A stretch of DNA of 64,000 nucleotides from JAXLWB01 sp046328715 (GTDB lineage: Bacteria; Chloroflexota; Anaerolineae; Caldilineales; Caldilineaceae): the NCBI GenBank assembly GCA_046328715.1, contig JAXLWB010000011.1, positions 1 to 64,000 of the forward strand, written 5' to 3'. Below are positions 10,515-19,250 of this stretch, one piece after another. Within the stretch, counting starts at the first letter, position 1. Every line of letters begins with the position of its first letter. Both the position numbers and the translations under genes were made by a program. A model generated the notes under the pieces. It was not told the origin of the DNA. It ran no database searches and was given only the letters and a program-made list of their open reading frames with translations.

Positions 10515-12825
10515 GAAGTGTGGAACCGCGGATACGGGTTGTCATCATGGCTGCAAAGAGTAGGATCCCAATGGCTGCCCCGATCAGGCCAAGTGTCCAG
10601 CTTTGGGGGGCAAACCAAAGCTGGACTGTGGCCTCGCCGACTGGCAGATCGAGGGTGCGAAGCCCGATCTCATTGCGCTTAACCTCGGCGGGGATGCCAT
10701 TGATCGTAGCCTGCCAGCCCGGATACCAGAGTTCGCTGAGCACGAGGGTCGCTGGTTGGGGTGTAGCAAACTGTAGACTCAAATCATTAGTCCCATAGTG
10801 AGTCATGGTGACGGGCGGAAGTGAAGGATCGGGTGTCCCAGTTTGGGCATCGTGGGTTAACCAGGCACGCGGAAGAAAGTTGCGATTGCGGTAGACCGAC
10901 AATTCGTCTGGTGCATCAAAGGCTAGTTCAAACTTTCCCTCACCGGGTAGAGGCGTACCATCGCGCACGATGACATATTTGACGTTGAGCATATCGTAGC
11001 GTTGGCTGGCCCGACTGCCGGTGGAATCCCACAACTCTTTCCAGACGCTCAGTGTCAGCGGATTGGGGTCGCCGCAGACATCCTGCAAACTGACCAGGGC
11101 GGCGGTGTTAGGCTGCCAGATGCAGTCTGTTCCCGAATCGGGGCTGGTGCGCGTGTCGATGCGGAACAGTTCAGGGTCGGACTGGAGAAATTGGATGATC
11201 TCTGGATGTTGAAAGCCACGGGTTGGATCGCTGGAACTGATGTCAGTATACGCGCCGGTTGAGGTGAAGTCGATAAAGAGGAGCGCGACTAACAAGGCTG
11301 CCGTCACAGTGCCGCTCATCCAACCGGCGCGCAAGGCAGCTAGCAATGCCCAGGTCGCTAGCCAAAGCGCCGTTGCGATGAGAATCGCCAGGGCTGCCAG
11401 CGAAGCATGAAAAAAGGCAGTAGGATCGCTCTGTGTCACTAACAAGGTAGCGTAGATGAGCGGCGTCAGGAGCAGCGCAAAGAAGAGGCCGCCCCATTTG
11501 ACGAAAGAAGGAATTGCGGAATGCGTGTCGCTTTTAGCGCTTCCTGTTTGTATGAACCATTCGACACCGTAAGAGGCTAGTACCGGCAAGGCAAGTGCCC
11601 AGAGGATGATGGCTCGGGCGGGGGCACGGAACTGGCTGAAGCCGGGCAAGATCCAGTAGAGCAGACCATGCAGGATGCCGTAGGTTCCGAGGGAAATCAA
11701 GAGTCCGACCAGGGCCTGTGCAATCCAAGGCAGACAACGCCGACGTAGTTCCTTGGAGGTGGTTAGTAAAAAGGTCATTGCTAATAGGAAGGTTGCAACG
11801 CCGACATAGGGCAATTCAACGCGAGCCCAATAGCTCCAATGCAGCGCCGGACCACGACCAAAGAACCCAGGCGAGAAGATGCCGGCCAACGCCTGTACAG
11901 GGTCCAGTGAATAGTTGACCGACTCTTGGTAGGTTAAATCGGCGCGCACCGTGTAGCGGGTTAACTCAAACGCAGGCAGCAAAATCGGCGCATTGAGCAA
12001 AACGGTGACTAGAAAGGTTGCGACAAGGTAAGGCAGGGTAGAAACCAGTGAGCGTATATACGAGATGCGGGCTTGTGGCTGCTCAATGCCAGGGCGCGCT
12101 GACGACCAACGCCAATTCCCATCCGCAAAGAGCCAATACAGCCCAAGCGCCATTCCTAGATACAGGCTGCTTTGGGCGTGACCTGCGTAATTGCCCAAGG
12201 CAAAGAGCAACCCTGCAATGGCTGCCCAGCGCAGGCTGCGTTCGTGTAGCGCACGAGTAAAAGCGATTAGTACCCAAGGCAGCCAACTGAGCACGGCGAT
12301 TAAGTTCAGATTGCCCAAGTGAATAAAGAAGGCATCGGAAAATTGAAAGGCCAAGGCGCCAAAGAGTGCAGAGAGGGAAGAGTGGGATTGCGGAATGCGG
12401 TGGGCAGAATGCTCCTCCCCACCATTTCTGAGTGAGCGCAGCAAGAAGTACATGCCGAGACCGGCCCAGTAGAGGTGGCCAATTGCCAGCCATTGCAGCC
12501 ATTTGTAGTCGAAGCGGGGATTCAGCAAAAAAAGCAACAGGTTTGGCAAATAAAGAAAGCCAGCTTGAATATCAGCAATAAAGGGTGCCCCACCACGAAT
12601 ATGCGGATTCCAGAGCGGAATTACTCCTTGACTCAACGAATCTGCTGCGAAACGGTAGGTGGGAAAGAGTAAACTCACGAGATCGCCGCCATCCGCAGGC
12701 TGATAGACATCGCCGCTGAGAGTACGCCAGAAAAAGGCAAGTGTTAGCAGTAAAAGAAGCAGAGATGCGGCCAGATCACTCTTGTAACGAGGAAGGTTGC
12801 GCAGGTTCGCCAGAAACGCTTTCAA
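10501..12825 (-). CDS. YfhO-family polytopic membrane protein (GT-C glycosyltransferase-like)
   Basis: 774 residues. The N-terminus has one transmembrane segment followed by the family's extracytoplasmic signature around residues 40-85 (VYQPADGGDLVSLLFPTYRF, then PLWNPHIRGGAPF, then PNLLLFLLNP). About ten more hydrophobic segments follow, then a soluble C-terminal half of about 230 residues and a last membrane helix. YfhO proteins are GT-C-fold enzymes implicated in glycosylating cell-envelope polymers in Firmicutes; the substrate here is unknown. No ATG lies near the 5' end, so the start is taken as TTG at 12825, with a weak AGGA upstream. The 3' end overlaps the convergent surface-protein gene by 14 bp, leaving no room for a terminator between them. 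Confidence 0.85.
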   Translation of the reverse strand: MKAFLANLRNLPRYKSDLAASLLLLLLTLAFFWRTLSGDVYQPADGGDLVSLLFPTYRFAADSLSQGVIPLWNPHIRGGAPFIADIQAGFLYLPNLLLFLLNPRFDYKWLQWLAIGHLYWAGLGMYFLLRSLRNGGEEHSAHRIPQSHSSLSALFGALAFQFSDAFFIHLGNLNLIAVLSWLPWVLIAFTRALHERSLRWAAIAGLLFALGNYAGHAQSSLYLGMALGLYWLFADGNWRWSSARPGIEQPQARISYIRSLVSTLPYLVATFLVTVLLNAPILLPAFELTRYTVRADLTYQESVNYSLDPVQALAGIFSPGFFGRGPALHWSYWARVELPYVGVATFLLAMTFLLTTSKELRRRCLPWIAQALVGLLISLGTYGILHGLLYWILPGFSQFRAPARAIILWALALPVLASYGVEWFIQTGSAKSDTHSAIPSFVKWGGLFFALLLTPLIYATLLVTQSDPTAFFHASLAALAILIATALWLATWALLAALRAGWMSGTVTAALLVALLFIDFTSTGAYTDISSSDPTRGFQHPEIIQFLQSDPELFRIDTRTSPDSGTDCIWQPNTAALVSLQDVCGDPNPLTLSVWKELWDSTGSRASQRYDMLNVKYVIVRDGTPLPGEGKFELAFDAPDELSVYRNRNFLPRAWLTHDAQTGTPDPSLPPVTMTHYGTNDLSLQFATPQPATLVLSELWYPGWQATINGIPAEVKRNEIGLRTLDLPVGEATVQLWFAPQSWTLGLIGAAIGILLFAAMMTTRIRGSTLPTVM

Positions 12826-13132
12826 GCAAATATCCTATACTTGATGAATCGTAAGGTTGGTGTAACAACAAAATTACAGAAATCGCCGAAAATACTTAAG
12901 AATAATGTAAACTTATGTCTCGCCATTATTGGTTGACTCGGCTTTGTGATTTACAAACGAACAGTAATGGTTCGAGATTTGTCGATAGACTGCATAAATG
13001 CCTGTTTTTGTATTGGGTTTGCTAGATGCAGGGTTGGCTGAGCAACGAATCCTCGGCACCACTGTCAGTCGCAAATGGGCTGACGGTCTCCATCAACTTA
13101 TACGATGGAGTATAGCATGAAAGGAGAAAGCG
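12826..13132. other. intergenic region, no gene seen
   Basis: AT-rich divergent spacer between the YfhO gene (leftward) and the zinc-ribbon gene (rightward). It should hold both promoters, but no convincing -35/-10 pair stands out. A strong Shine-Dalgarno AAGGAG at 13121-13126 serves the ATG at 13133. Confidence 0.5.
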
Positions 13133-13744
13133 ATGAATTGTCAGAATTGTGGTGCACCAATGCGGCTGATCCTGGAGAAGCGCCAATATGTGTGCAATCA
13201 TTGCACTTCAACTTATTTCCCCGAGGCAAACAGCGAGGGTGTGCGCGTCTTAGGCGAAACGAGCCATGGCCAATGTCCAGTTTGTCGCTTGCCGCACTTG
13301 GTTTTTGCCGAGGTGGCCAACAAAACGGTGCTGCACTGTCAGCAATGCCGGGGAATGCTACTACAGATTTCCGAACTGTTTCCGGTTATCCAGGTCTTAC
13401 GCGCCCAACGCCCGGCCCGCACTGAGGTGATTCCACCACCGATCAACCCGCTGGATGCGCAGCGCAAGATCCATTGTCCAGTGTGCAGACGCAATATGGA
13501 TACCTATCTCTACGGCGATGGAGGTAATGTCTATGTTGATAGCTGTATCGACTGCGGTGTGATTTGGCTGGACCATTGCGAATTAAAGCGCATTGTCGAT
13601 GCCCCAACGCGGCCAAAACGTGAGAGTTATCGCTCTTATTGGGAACAAGCAGGTGTACAGCGCTATAATGATGACATCGATTTCTGGGGACGTTCTTCTG
13701 TACTCACCGTTGATGTCGGCGAATTTTTGGCCAGACTTTTTTAG
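13133..13744 (+). CDS. zinc-ribbon protein with TFIIB-type zinc fingers
   Basis: 203 residues. Three treble-clef or ribbon-like Cys clusters are visible: CxxC...CxxC at residues 3-24 (NCQNCGAP, VCNHCTS), CPVC...CQQC around 46-70, and CPVC...CIDCG around 117-142. The last, followed by GVIWLDHCELKRI, is the typical zf-TFIIB motif (C-x2-C, C-x2-CGG/VW-D-x-E-L). Such proteins are soluble zinc binders of unknown function. The start is fixed by AAGGAG seven bases before the ATG. The C-terminal 50 residues (ESYRSYWEQ...) match nothing I recognise. It stands alone, with the cytochrome b5-like gene 200 bp downstream on the same strand. Confidence 0.8.
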   Translation: MNCQNCGAPMRLILEKRQYVCNHCTSTYFPEANSEGVRVLGETSHGQCPVCRLPHLVFAEVANKTVLHCQQCRGMLLQISELFPVIQVLRAQRPARTEVIPPPINPLDAQRKIHCPVCRRNMDTYLYGDGGNVYVDSCIDCGVIWLDHCELKRIVDAPTRPKRESYRSYWEQAGVQRYNDDIDFWGRSSVLTVDVGEFLARLF

Positions 13745-13947
13745 ATGTTCGGATTTGTTGCCACACAAGGTTCTCTAGGCGTTCTATAAGGTGAGTTTTC
13801 ATTTTGCAGCAATCCTAGCCTATCTGTCCATGAAGTCGATCTGTGAAAGAGCGCTTGATTCACCTTTCGCAAAGTGAATAAAGTGGCAAGCGCCAGCCGT
13901 CGATAGAAAATTACGCTTTCAGAGATAGTCACATTACCCTTGAACCT

Positions 13948-14211
13948 ATGAGCCAGCCTGCTGAAAAAGTTTTTACAATCCAGGAACTTCGTCAGTATAT
14001 TGGCGAACGGGGCTATCGCATGTATGTTGCCTACGCAGGTGTGGTCTATGATGTGACTAACTGCCCAAAATGGCGGCGTGGCATGCACGAAAATTTGCAC
14101 TGGCCCGGGCAGGATCTAACAGCAGAACTAGCCGATGCACCCCATACCGCTAGCGTCTTCGCGCATCCCTGCGTCAAGCGGGTAGGCATCTTACAACCTC
14201 AAGTTGGATGA
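13948..14211 (+). CDS. small cytochrome b5-like heme/steroid-binding domain protein
   Basis: 87 residues forming a single cytochrome b5-like domain: FTIQELRQYIGERGYRMYVA followed by YAGVVYDVTNCPKWRRGMHE and a terminal VGIL. The pattern (F-t-x-e-E-L, then Y-V-A-x-x-G-x-V-Y-D-V-T, then W-x-x-G-x-H) is that of the short bacterial members, usually 75-90 residues. Residues H and W in WRRGMHENLHWPGQDLT are in the positions of the heme/ligand pocket, but heme binding is not certain in this subfamily. No signal peptide is present, so it should be cytoplasmic. The ATG at 13948 has no strong Shine-Dalgarno. Confidence 0.8.
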   Translation: MSQPAEKVFTIQELRQYIGERGYRMYVAYAGVVYDVTNCPKWRRGMHENLHWPGQDLTAELADAPHTASVFAHPCVKRVGILQPQVG

Positions 14212-14217
14212 TGAACT

Positions 14218-14330
14218 TTAAGATTTACGCAGGAAGCAGTGCATGGTAGGACCAAATACTTTCTTGTTCGTTTTCTGATGACACAAGCGCAAAGAAAATA
14301 TCTTGTGTTATATCGGTTCTGCGTAAGTTC
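14218..14330. repeat. possible MITE-like inverted repeat
   Basis: The outer arms TTACGCAG and CTGCGTAA enclose about 90 bp, inside which ACACAAG and CTTGTGT form a second inverted repeat. It separates the convergent cytochrome b5-like and RamB-like genes. No coding capacity. Either a small non-autonomous element or simply a terminator-rich spacer. Confidence 0.3.
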
Positions 14331-14336
14331 TGATAC

Positions 14337-15869
14337 TCACCCTTGCAACTGTGCGAGTAACTGTGCTAACGCCTGCTGACGTTGGGCATGAATCGTCTGA
14401 TTCTGCAAAACAGTGGGTGGAGCCGCACGTTGGGGGCACTGTTCGTTGCTCAGAGGACAACGTTCACAGGTTTCGTTGATAATTACAAAAGGGATGGTTG
14501 GATCACTGGCAAACCGAACGGTCTGATAAAACTCTGTATCCACACGAAAACCGACAATCATGCTGCTATTGCTTTCCTTGGGCAACAGCGAGCTACGGGC
14601 AAAGCCAAAACAGAGAAATCGATCATGTGAGTGAAAAAACTCAGACAATTGGATACCCACAATCGGCTTTGGTTCTTTCCCAACGGGCTTGATCCCCTCA
14701 GCGTTTTTCTCTTCCAGATTCCGTAACTCTCGCAACAGTTCCACAACCAGCCAGCGCCGGCAGAAATGTTCATCAAGCGCCAACCCACTGGGTAAAAGTA
14801 GGCGGTTCATGTTGAGTTGTTTAACCAACCGGTAACGCAGCTTGGAATTACTCGATTCTGCCTCACGTACACGCAAGAAATGCATCTTCAGCCCAAAATA
14901 TTGGGGAATCAGTTCGCTAAAACGGTATAGCAACACCTCCGGTGTAACATCATATTTGTCGAGCAGCGCAAGTAGATATTCCGGTTGCCAGGTTGGCAAG
15001 GCAAAGAATTCATTCAGATCGGCCAGCAGTGCCGCTTTGGGAAGCAGTAGCGCTGCCGCAAAGTAGGAGGCTTTAAAGTCGTTGAGTACCTGCGAAAAGG
15101 AGCGTACTTCGTTGCGACTGGAGGTGTAGGCTCGCTCGTTTAGACCGAGCACCAAATAACCGATCTCACGTGCAATGCAGAAGCGCCGTTCAGTGGACGA
15201 GAGGTCGGGATTGAGTAACAGCTTGGACTTTCCCCCTTTCACAAAGATCGAACGATAGATGCCAAGCAGCCCTTGAGGCATCAGCGATTCGGTGTCAAGG
15301 CGGATTGAAAAGTCGCGATGAAGGATCTCTTCTAATCTCGCCAAGGTAATAGGCATCTCGGATTCCAACTTAAAATCTTTGGCAAAACGTGCCGCCATCT
15401 CCTCTATTTCCGGAAAGTGGTTGTCGTTGATCTCCTGGTAAGAACGCAGGATCGCAAGCAGGAAGTTTTCTTCTTTCAAGTTAAACTGACGGGCCACATC
15501 CAGGATGGCATGTAAAAGCGCACTGGCTCGATCGGGCACGCGCGTGAGTAAATCAATCAGATCGCTGAAGGTAAACCCAAACTCTTCGAAGGGAATCTGA
15601 TGGAGCAGCGGCGAGGCCAGAGCTGTCTCCAAATCGGCCAGGGAGGGGGCAAGGGTGATGGAGACCAGCTCGTCATAGTTCTTTTTAAGAGCGCTTGCCA
15701 TGCGGATGATTTTGTCGGCACGCGGATACTTGCGCCCCTTTTCCACCTCCGTAAGATAGGAGGGAGATAGATCACACTCGGCAGCCAATTCAGTCAGGGT
15801 CATGCGTGCCTCAGTACGAGCTTGGCGAATTTTCATGCCAAAAATTGTATTAATCAGTTGTGAATCCAT
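14337..15869 (-). CDS. RamB/ScfR-type XRE-family regulator, probable controller of isocitrate lyase
   Basis: 510 residues from the ATG at 15869, chosen because GGAGGG lies five bases upstream; an in-frame GTG at 15893 and ATGs at 15890 and 15881 lack this. Residues about 10-65 are a helix-turn-helix of XRE type (LTELAAECDLSPSYLTEVEKG). A central region resembles the IrrE/ImmA peptidase fold, but its zinc motif HExxH is replaced by REIGY, so it cannot be an active peptidase and is probably a ligand sensor. The C-terminal Cys motif (CERCPLSNEQCPQRAAPP) is typical of the RamB/ScfR family, which senses acyl-CoA or acetate status and controls aceA and related genes in Actinobacteria. It is divergent from aceA, which supports the same role here. 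Inference from family and context; effector unknown. Confidence 0.85.
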   Translation of the reverse strand: MDSQLINTIFGMKIRQARTEARMTLTELAAECDLSPSYLTEVEKGRKYPRADKIIRMASALKKNYDELVSITLAPSLADLETALASPLLHQIPFEEFGFTFSDLIDLLTRVPDRASALLHAILDVARQFNLKEENFLLAILRSYQEINDNHFPEIEEMAARFAKDFKLESEMPITLARLEEILHRDFSIRLDTESLMPQGLLGIYRSIFVKGGKSKLLLNPDLSSTERRFCIAREIGYLVLGLNERAYTSSRNEVRSFSQVLNDFKASYFAAALLLPKAALLADLNEFFALPTWQPEYLLALLDKYDVTPEVLLYRFSELIPQYFGLKMHFLRVREAESSNSKLRYRLVKQLNMNRLLLPSGLALDEHFCRRWLVVELLRELRNLEEKNAEGIKPVGKEPKPIVGIQLSEFFHSHDRFLCFGFARSSLLPKESNSSMIVGFRVDTEFYQTVRFASDPTIPFVIINETCERCPLSNEQCPQRAAPPTVLQNQTIHAQRQQALAQLLAQLQG

Positions 15870-15956
15870 TTTGCCCTCCATACGTGCCATCACTCGCTTT
15901 CTACCTGAACACTCTGACGTTGTTTCTTATATTTACATATTTTATCAACTTTCCAC

Positions 15957-16012
15957 TTGACAAGCGAATTTTAGCATGCTAGAGTAAAATCATCCAGTAG
16001 CGAAAATTCGCT
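15957..16012 (+). promoter_or_regulatory. aceA promoter with two related palindromic operator candidates
   Basis: TTGACA at 15957-15962 and TAGAGT at 15980-15985 are separated by 17 bp and face aceA. Directly after the -35 box lies AGCGAATTTTAGC (15963-15975). Downstream of the expected transcription start lies AGCGAAAATTCGCT (15999-16012), whose arms AGCGAA/TTCGCT are a perfect inverted repeat. The two sites share the half-site AGCGAA and are 36 bp apart. They are candidate binding sites for the divergent RamB-like regulator. Confidence 0.6.
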
Positions 16013-16084
16013 TATAGATTTATTTCTCTAAAAGAGCGCTTTCTCTTGGCGCAAACTTCTAGAACATCTGCAAGGAGCCAAACT

Positions 16085-17419
16085 ATGACTCACCTAAATG
16101 GTAGCCACACTAATGGAACTTCAAGCAAAGATGCAGGCAAAGCCGCGGCCCAGTTGAAGAAAGAATGGCAGCAGCCGCGTTGGGCAGGCATCACACGCGC
16201 CTACAGTGCCGAACAAGTGGTACGTTTGCGTGGCAGCGTGCACATTGAGTATTCACTAGCACGGATGGGTGCTGAGCGACTGTGGACACTGCTGCAAGAA
16301 AAGCCCTTTGTGCGTGCATTGGGAGCAATCACTGGCAATCAGGCGGTCCAAATGGTGCAGGCTGGCTTGCATGCCATCTATTTGAGCGGCTGGCAGGTAG
16401 CAGGCGATAACAACACGGCTGGGCAAACCTATCCCGACCAGAGTCTCTATCCGGCGGATAGTGCACCGAATGTGGCACGCCGGATCAATAATGCCTTATT
16501 GCGCGCTGACCAAATCTGGCATATGAATGGCAACGATTCTGTACATTGGATGGCCCCGATTGTTGCCGATGCTGAGGCTGGCTTTGGTGGCAACCTCAAT
16601 GCCTTTGAATTGATGAAGTCCATGATCGAAGCCGGGGTGGCGGGCGTCCACTTTGAGGACCAACTTTCTTCGGCCAAGAAATGTGGTCATATGGGCGGCA
16701 AAGTGCTCTGTCCCACGCGCGAGTTTATCCAGAAGCTCACTGCGGCACGTTTGGCTGCCGATACGATGGATGTCCCGGCGCTGGTGATCGCGCGCACCGA
16801 TGCAGACTCAGCACAGTTGATTACGAACGACATCGATCCCGTCGATGAGCCATTTATTGCCAGCCGTGACCGAACCTTTGAGGGCTTTTTCCATTTGAAG
16901 GGTGGGCTGGAGTGTGCAATTGCACGTGGGCTTGCTTATGCGCCCTACGCTGACCTGATCTGGTGCGAGACGTCGACGCCCAATTTGGATGAAGCGCGTG
17001 AATTTGCTCATCGTATTCACGAGAAGTTCCCGGGCAAGTTGTTGGCCTATAACTGCTCGCCTTCCTTCAACTGGCGCAAGAATCTCAGTGAAAAGACGAT
17101 TGCCAGCTTCCAGGAAGAACTAGGCGCTATGGGCTATCGCTTCCAATTTGTCACCTTGGCCGGCTTCCATGCGCTCAACACCAGCATGTTTGAATTGGCG
17201 AACGGCTATCGTGATGAAGGCATGGCCGCTTACACTCGCTTGCAGGAACGCGAATTTGCCCTTGAGCGCGAGTTTGGCTATTCCGCCATCAAGCACCAAA
17301 GTTTCGTCGGCGCAGGCTACTTTGACGAGGTCCAAATGGCTGTCTCTGGCGGCATTGCTTCCACCACTGCCCTACATGGCTCAACTGAAGAGGCACAATT
17401 TGCACCCTCGTTGAACTAA
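16085..17419 (+). CDS. aceA: isocitrate lyase
   Basis: 444 residues. Cleaves isocitrate to succinate and glyoxylate, the first step of the glyoxylate shunt, in the cytoplasm. The catalytic signature KKCGHMGGKVL is intact with its active-site Cys, and metal- and substrate-binding stretches ADAEAGFGG, HFEDQ, ARTDADSA and YNCSPSFNW are present. The length suits the short bacterial isocitrate lyases. The reading frame is open upstream to a TTG at 16046, but the ATG at 16085 is preceded by AAGGAG at 16072-16077, so that start is used. No malate synthase gene is in the window. Regulation is probably by the divergent RamB-like protein through the palindromes at 15963-16012. Confidence 0.97.
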   Translation: MTHLNGSHTNGTSSKDAGKAAAQLKKEWQQPRWAGITRAYSAEQVVRLRGSVHIEYSLARMGAERLWTLLQEKPFVRALGAITGNQAVQMVQAGLHAIYLSGWQVAGDNNTAGQTYPDQSLYPADSAPNVARRINNALLRADQIWHMNGNDSVHWMAPIVADAEAGFGGNLNAFELMKSMIEAGVAGVHFEDQLSSAKKCGHMGGKVLCPTREFIQKLTAARLAADTMDVPALVIARTDADSAQLITNDIDPVDEPFIASRDRTFEGFFHLKGGLECAIARGLAYAPYADLIWCETSTPNLDEAREFAHRIHEKFPGKLLAYNCSPSFNWRKNLSEKTIASFQEELGAMGYRFQFVTLAGFHALNTSMFELANGYRDEGMAAYTRLQEREFALEREFGYSAIKHQSFVGAGYFDEVQMAVSGGIASTTALHGSTEEAQFAPSLN

Positions 17420-17433
17420 TTGGATGGGCTTTC

Positions 17434-17606
17434 AGAGCCGTTAGCGTCAGCGTACGATGTTGATCATGCGCTAACAGCTCTGAACGATACATCAGAACCC
17501 CGCACGTTAGTAAGGGGGACCGTACGCTGACGCTAACGGCTCTGAACGATACATCAGAACCCCGCACGTTAGTAAGGGGGGACCGTACGCTGACGCTGAA
17601 GGCTCT
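17434..17606. repeat. 62-bp direct repeat with flanking 23-bp inverted copy
   Basis: Downstream of aceA a unit beginning CTAACrGCTCTGAACG occurs twice in tandem (17471-17532 and 17533-17595, nearly identical). The segment 17434-17456 is the exact reverse complement of 17521-17543, so a long hairpin can form. The core TCAGAACCC...GTTAGTAAGGGG recurs in diverged form at 35772-35809. Probably a dispersed palindromic element that also serves as a terminator. Confidence 0.8.
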
Positions 17607-17797
17607 AAATCAAATTCAAACACGAAATTTCCCACGTACTTCTCGCTGATTCCCACCTGGTAAAATCTGTGCTAAGATATATCCTATACAGGTAAAAAGA
17701 TATTTGAGTGGACTGATGCAGTGTCGGTGCTCCTTTGCTCGAAAGTCGCTATTTTCTTGCCGATGCGTATCAATCCTGAAGTAGACCGGGAGAGAAA

Positions 17798-18163
17798 ATG
17801 AAAAAGTTCTTTAGATTTGTCTTTTGGATGGCAGTGTTGGCTGGGGTCGGCTATGCAATTAAGCAGTTCCTAGCTTCGAGCAATCAACCAGTAGGTGGCA
17901 GTGGTAGTGGTGTGCTCCCGACCCAGCCCATCAAGTCGCTGGATGAAGCACCTTTGGGTGGCGAGGTCAGCCCCGAATTGTTGAAGATTTTGGTTTGCCC
18001 CGAAGACAAGGGGCCTTTGGAATTGGTCGAAGGTGGTAAATTTTTGCTCAACCCGCGCAATGGCTACAAATACCCAATTCGCAGCGGCATTCCCGTCATG
18101 TTGATCGAGGAAGGCAAGAAGTACCGTGATGTTAACCGCGTCGCTAATAACGGCGCAGCGTAA
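17798..18163 (+). CDS. membrane-anchored Trm112/YcaR-like small protein
   Basis: 121 residues. Residues 1-25 form a transmembrane anchor (FFRFVFWMAVLAGVGYAI), then a Gly/Ser linker, then a Trm112/UPF0434 domain from about residue 58: LLKILVCPEDKGPLELVE, then LLNPRNGYKYPIRSGIPVML. This zinc-ribbon-like fold normally occurs as a free 60-residue cytoplasmic protein (E. coli YcaR) or as a methyltransferase activator. Only one CP motif is present, and the usual second Cys pair is lost. The N-terminal anchor is unusual. GGGAGAG upstream of the ATG supports the start. Function unknown; no obvious partner beyond the convergent O-methyltransferase. Confidence 0.75.
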   Translation: MKKFFRFVFWMAVLAGVGYAIKQFLASSNQPVGGSGSGVLPTQPIKSLDEAPLGGEVSPELLKILVCPEDKGPLELVEGGKFLLNPRNGYKYPIRSGIPVMLIEEGKKYRDVNRVANNGAA

Positions 18164-18169
18164 TGAAGG

Positions 18170-18240
18170 GATGACAAGATGACAGGAGGAAGGGATGACG
18201 AACTCAGCCTTATCTTATCATCTTGTCATCTTGTCATTTC
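18170..18240. repeat. palindrome of 8-bp words (TGACAAGA type), bidirectional terminator candidate
   Basis: The left arm GATGACAAGATGACAG near 18172 pairs with the right arm ATCATCTTGTCATCTTGTCAT near 18217-18237. The unit is the octamer TCATCTTG or its complement. It separates convergent genes, and the stop codon of the O-methyltransferase (18234-18236) lies inside the right arm. Confidence 0.75.
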
Positions 18241-18860
18241 CGGATTCCTACCGCTGTCCCATCCCCAATGTTGAGCACCAACCCATAAAAATCAGGATGT
18301 TCCGCCAGTGTGCGGTTGAAGTCAGCGATCGCTTTTTCGTCATCGCTTTGAGGGTTGATCACACGTCCTTCACGCAGGGCATTGTGGGCGGTCACCATGC
18401 CGCCGGAGCGTAGATTCTTAGCCGCCCAGGCAAAGTAGGCTGGATAGCCGCCTTTATCGGCATCGATAAAGACAAAATCAAACGGCCCTTCGGCAGAGAG
18501 CTTCTGCAACGACTTCTGCGCATCGCCTTCGATTAGCTTGACCCGGTCGCTGATCCCAGCACGTTGAAAGTTATTGCGCGCCACTTCGGCATGTTTGCCG
18601 CTTAATTCCAAGGTATAGAGAACTCCGTCGGCGGGCAAGCCACGTGCCAACCAGGTCCCGCTATAGCCACCCAATGCACCAATTTCCACCGCTTTTTTAG
18701 CTCCCACTGCGCGCAACAGCATCTGGAGCAGTGCCCCTTCATGCGGCGTTACGCTGATCTCCGGCAGCCCATTGCGTTTGGATTCTGCACGAATGTGCTG
18801 TAATGCGTCGTCTTCTTGGGCAAAAAGTTGGTTGATATAGTTCTCGATTTCGTTTGCCAT
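18234..18860 (-). CDS. class I SAM-dependent O-methyltransferase (family 3, CCoAOMT-like)
   Basis: 208 residues, the usual length of the bacterial family-3 O-methyltransferases. Seen: the SAM-binding motif I VEIGALGGYSGTWLARGLP, the acidic end of strand 2 (YTLELSGKHAEVA), IEGDAQKSL, and the metal-site Asp in FDFVFIDADKGGYPAYF, with the usual VTAHNALREGRV after it. These enzymes transfer methyl groups to hydroxyls of catechol-like small molecules with a divalent cation. In this protein the common DN pair following the strand is HN. The ATG has a clear upstream AAAGGAGAG. Substrate unknown. Confidence 0.9.
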   Translation of the reverse strand: MANEIENYINQLFAQEDDALQHIRAESKRNGLPEISVTPHEGALLQMLLRAVGAKKAVEIGALGGYSGTWLARGLPADGVLYTLELSGKHAEVARNNFQRAGISDRVKLIEGDAQKSLQKLSAEGPFDFVFIDADKGGYPAYFAWAAKNLRSGGMVTAHNALREGRVINPQSDDEKAIADFNRTLAEHPDFYGLVLNIGDGTAVGIRK

Positions 18861-19250
18861 ACAGTCTCTCCTTTTTTCAGCAGATTGGTGCGCGAATAAC
18901 GCTGACTTCGCGGATCAAAGGCAGAAAAAATCCACAAAATTCACCTTTGATCTGCCCCGTCCGTGTCATTTGCGTACGCTCATTTTCAACCTTTTTTGTG
19001 CATCATGTGCACGGGTATCTATCCCTAATCTTCCAATCCTCATTCGCGAGTTTCCAAAGATCGACAGATCCGCTATAATAGGCGGCGATGTGATCTTGAC
19101 CTCAAACTACGCTCTGAATGAAAAGTAGGGTTTTCTGGATTTTGGAAAAGACATGCTTTTCATTGCTACCGTAGTTTAGACAAGGTTAATACTTCAACGC
19201 TACATTGCAAACTTTTCCATTTCTCAATCTCAATTCAGGAGGTTTTTTGC

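Noticed and set aside
16046..16084. TTG start 13 codons upstream for isocitrate lyase
   Set aside because: The ATG at 16085 has AAGGAG at the right distance; the upstream codons lack one and add no conserved residues.
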